The translations under genes and the position numbers were made by a program. Source: Epiperipatus broadwayi (taxonomy: Eukaryota; Onychophora; Udeonychophora; Euonychophora; Peripatidae). From it: a DNA stretch of 64,000 bases. Positions 61,762 through 64,000 of this stretch are shown here, piece after piece. The notes under the pieces are model-generated. The model worked only from the letters and a program-made list of their open reading frames with translations. It had not been told where the DNA came from and ran no database searches. Where the stretch lies: assembly GCA_028023455.1 (NCBI GenBank), contig JAQFVV010012446.1, positions 7,255,501-7,319,500 on the forward strand, in the 5' to 3' direction. Position 1 is the stretch's first letter. Each line of letters begins with the position of its first letter.

Positions 61762-61776
61762 AGCAATTTTTATTTT

Positions 61777-64000
61777 CAGTTTGAGTTGAATTGTAACTTT
61801 CATTAGATATTACATTTAATAATACATCAGTATCATTCAAAATATTTGTTTATTTGTAATTACAGTCATTTTAAATAATAATAAAAAAGGTTAAAATATA
61901 TTATATATCATATTAATGTATTATGAAATGTAATGTAATGAAAATGTTTACAGATTTTTTATTAAAGGTAAAAGTCAATTGAAACAAAATTAAAATTGTA
62001 AAAAAAAAAAAAAGTATACAAGGAAACTGTGATTTCCACTATATTTTGTCGTACCTGCCCCCGTATAATAGCTCATCTTTGTTGGTAAACTTAGATTCGA
62101 ATATACTTACTGTTTGTTGAACTGCAAGTATATAGTATTTTTCAACATGCACATATAATTTAAAATTATAATATAAATTTTTAAAATAAAAATAATTGAG
62201 GTTACATATATTTTATTGAGTGTGTGTTCACTTATTCATACACTGAAAAAATAGGAATAAAAAAAATCTTGTGCTGTATTTTTTAAATAGAGCAAACAGT
62301 GAAATATCTTTCATCGCAATTAAATAAGCTGAGTGATATTCTTTTATTTCAATAATTTTTTGTCTTATAAAACGTAATAGTAGTCTTGTTATTATTAAGA
62401 ATCTATTATCTCTAATTGTTTTAATGCTTTTAAGTCAATATCAACTTTAATTTTGTAATATCTTTTGCACTATGCGTAGAAAACATTTTATTATGCAAAT
62501 ATTGTAAGAATAAACCAACATCAAACAATAAAATTTTATAGTGCTCCGAGATGGAAAAATGGTTGCTACATATTCTAATGTTTTTTTTTTTTAAATGTGA
62601 TTATATAGTGCTCTGACAGGAAAAAATGGCTGTTAGAATATTGTAACATTATTAAATTTACGAATTTTAATGCTTGTGTTTGTTTATTTACATTTTGGTT
62701 TGTTTGCTTTTTTTGGATGGTGTATAACTGGAATCGTCTATATTGATAAAGTGTAATTCGCGGCTTAACTGCATTTTAATATATCACATACAATTGCGCA
62801 ATGAAGAGGAGTCATTGCTTTATATTTGCTACTACATATATGTAAATTGAACCATCAGTCTATTACTGCGGTGTCCTATCACTAATTGTATGTTTTAACA
62901 TACTTCATACTAATTTGCAATTGCCTACAGCTGATGATTTCATATTTGAGAAAATGATCACAAAATTATAAGTAATGGTGTTTTAATATAAAAACACCAT
63001 ATAAATTTAAATCTAATTAATTTCCCAAAATTCTAAGCAGGTAAAATGTACAATGAAAATCTTTGTTAAAAAAAAAACCCAACAAATTTCCAACATGTAA
63101 ATTTTTTTTCATGTAATTCTCTAATTGATTTATGATATAAAAGTTAAGCTATTAAAACTCAGTAAGTAATTGTATGCAATGTTGAAGTAAATTTTATCTT
63201 TATTTGTTGAAATTTCATTTGACAAAAAACGAAATCAATATAAAGCAATTTAATGTTAATAAAGTAAAAACTAAACTTGTATTAAATTTTTATTTTTCAG
63301 TTTGTTATATTATTTTTATATATATTATATTATTATATATATATTGTAACAAAATTAAAGAAGTTCAAATAACTATTACCATATCTGAGTTGTCTACAAT
63401 ATATATAAGATCATAATATTTAAAATAACGTTGGATTTCTCAAGATATCCCACTATCAATAATTATAAGCAAAATAATTAACAATGAGTATTATAACTCA
63501 GGTATATGAAATCATGTTGAGATGAGTACACTAGTAATTCAATAAAATATAACTCAGGTATACAGACAGTAGATCTTATCCACTTTCATTTCTTGATTTG
63601 ATGTTAAGTGCATGTTTAAACAAATACTAAGTGAATATGGTCTAGCAGGGCGCCACTAGATTATCTGAATCTAGACACGGTTATATCTAATAACCTTTCA
63701 CATGTACCGGGTTTGAATCCCCTTTTTTGGTACTTTATTTCTAATAAAAATGGGAGATTTTGCTTTTTGAGCCATATCACTATACGCACTAATATTTAGG
63801 CAAAAGTAAAACATCTTTAAACCAAAGTGGAGTATATTAGACATAAATCATTTCTTAGATCTTAGCATAACAAATGTGTTTCAACATTTTTATAAGTTTA
63901 CTAGCTCAGATTATATATAACTAATTTAGGATGGCAATTCACTCATCCTTGCATGAAATAGATGACGGGATGTGGTTATAATAATACTAAGAAATCACTA
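61777..64000. other. AT-rich, one weak tRNA-like patch near the right edge
   Basis: Nothing coding recognised. At 63705-63730 CCGGGTTTGAATCCCC is a good B-box match, with a possible A box about 50 bases upstream (CTAGCAGGGCGCC), so another SINE head may lie at 63645-63745. The BNIP2-like 5' exon was not found here. Confidence 0.5.

Overview
This is an AT-rich eukaryotic (metazoan) genomic window. It is almost entirely intron and repeats of one large gene on the minus strand. Three exons can be read with matching splice sites and phases: 54154-54037, 11408-11199 and 1031-879. Together they encode the N-terminal acidic region and the start of the BCH (CRAL-TRIO-like) domain of a BNIP2/caytaxin/PRUNE2-family protein. 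The intervening introns are about 42.6 kb and 10.2 kb. The 5' start of the gene and the rest of the BCH domain lie outside the window or were not recognised. The host looks like an invertebrate animal: low GC, long homopolymer and trinucleotide runs, RTE-like LINEs, tRNA-derived SINEs, and Tigger, mariner and hAT relics. I cannot name the phylum with confidence.

Repeats, left to right. 0-11 kb: a tRNA-like SINE head, a fold-back MITE (1895-2455), two 3' fragments of the RTE family (2755-2995, 3945-4365), a possible LTR fragment (6217-6890), a degenerate tandem array (7035-7680), a two-copy direct repeat (8137-8432), and a roughly 390-bp AAT microsatellite whose first units are inverted (9740-10133). 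11.4-31 kb: a mariner relic (12060-12195), a degenerate LINE fragment (13210-13500), poly-T, a tRNA-derived SINE (16530-16655), and a Tigger-like transposase pseudogene (18110-22866) split by a 3.2-kb RTE-like LINE (19402-22602). Then come another SINE with perfect target-site duplications, an RTE copy with inverted 5' end (27357-28071), and a near-perfect palindromic MITE (30629-30913).

31-45 kb: mostly featureless AT-rich intron, a third SINE with a 16-bp target-site duplication, and two adjacent same-strand RTE copies. Copy B (38053-41332) has an intact 762-codon endonuclease + reverse transcriptase ORF and a 13-bp target-site duplication; copy C (41402-44810) is decayed. 45-64 kb: a second Tigger helix-turn-helix relic (49995-50470), a long fold-back (52083-52640), two plus-strand RTE fragments flanking the 54-kb exon, an unexplained roughly 140-codon reading frame with one stop (55285-55712), a palindromic repeat (57886-58352), a mariner relic (59041-59225), a hAT-type MITE with an 8-bp target-site duplication (59739-60233) and a possible BED-finger relic (60426-60551).

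No CRISPR, prokaryotic operon or clearly new functional system was seen. The most interesting signals are the frame change at the same position in four RTE copies, the twin-priming-like RTE copy, the nested LINE-in-Tigger insertion and the unexplained frame at 55.3-55.7 kb.
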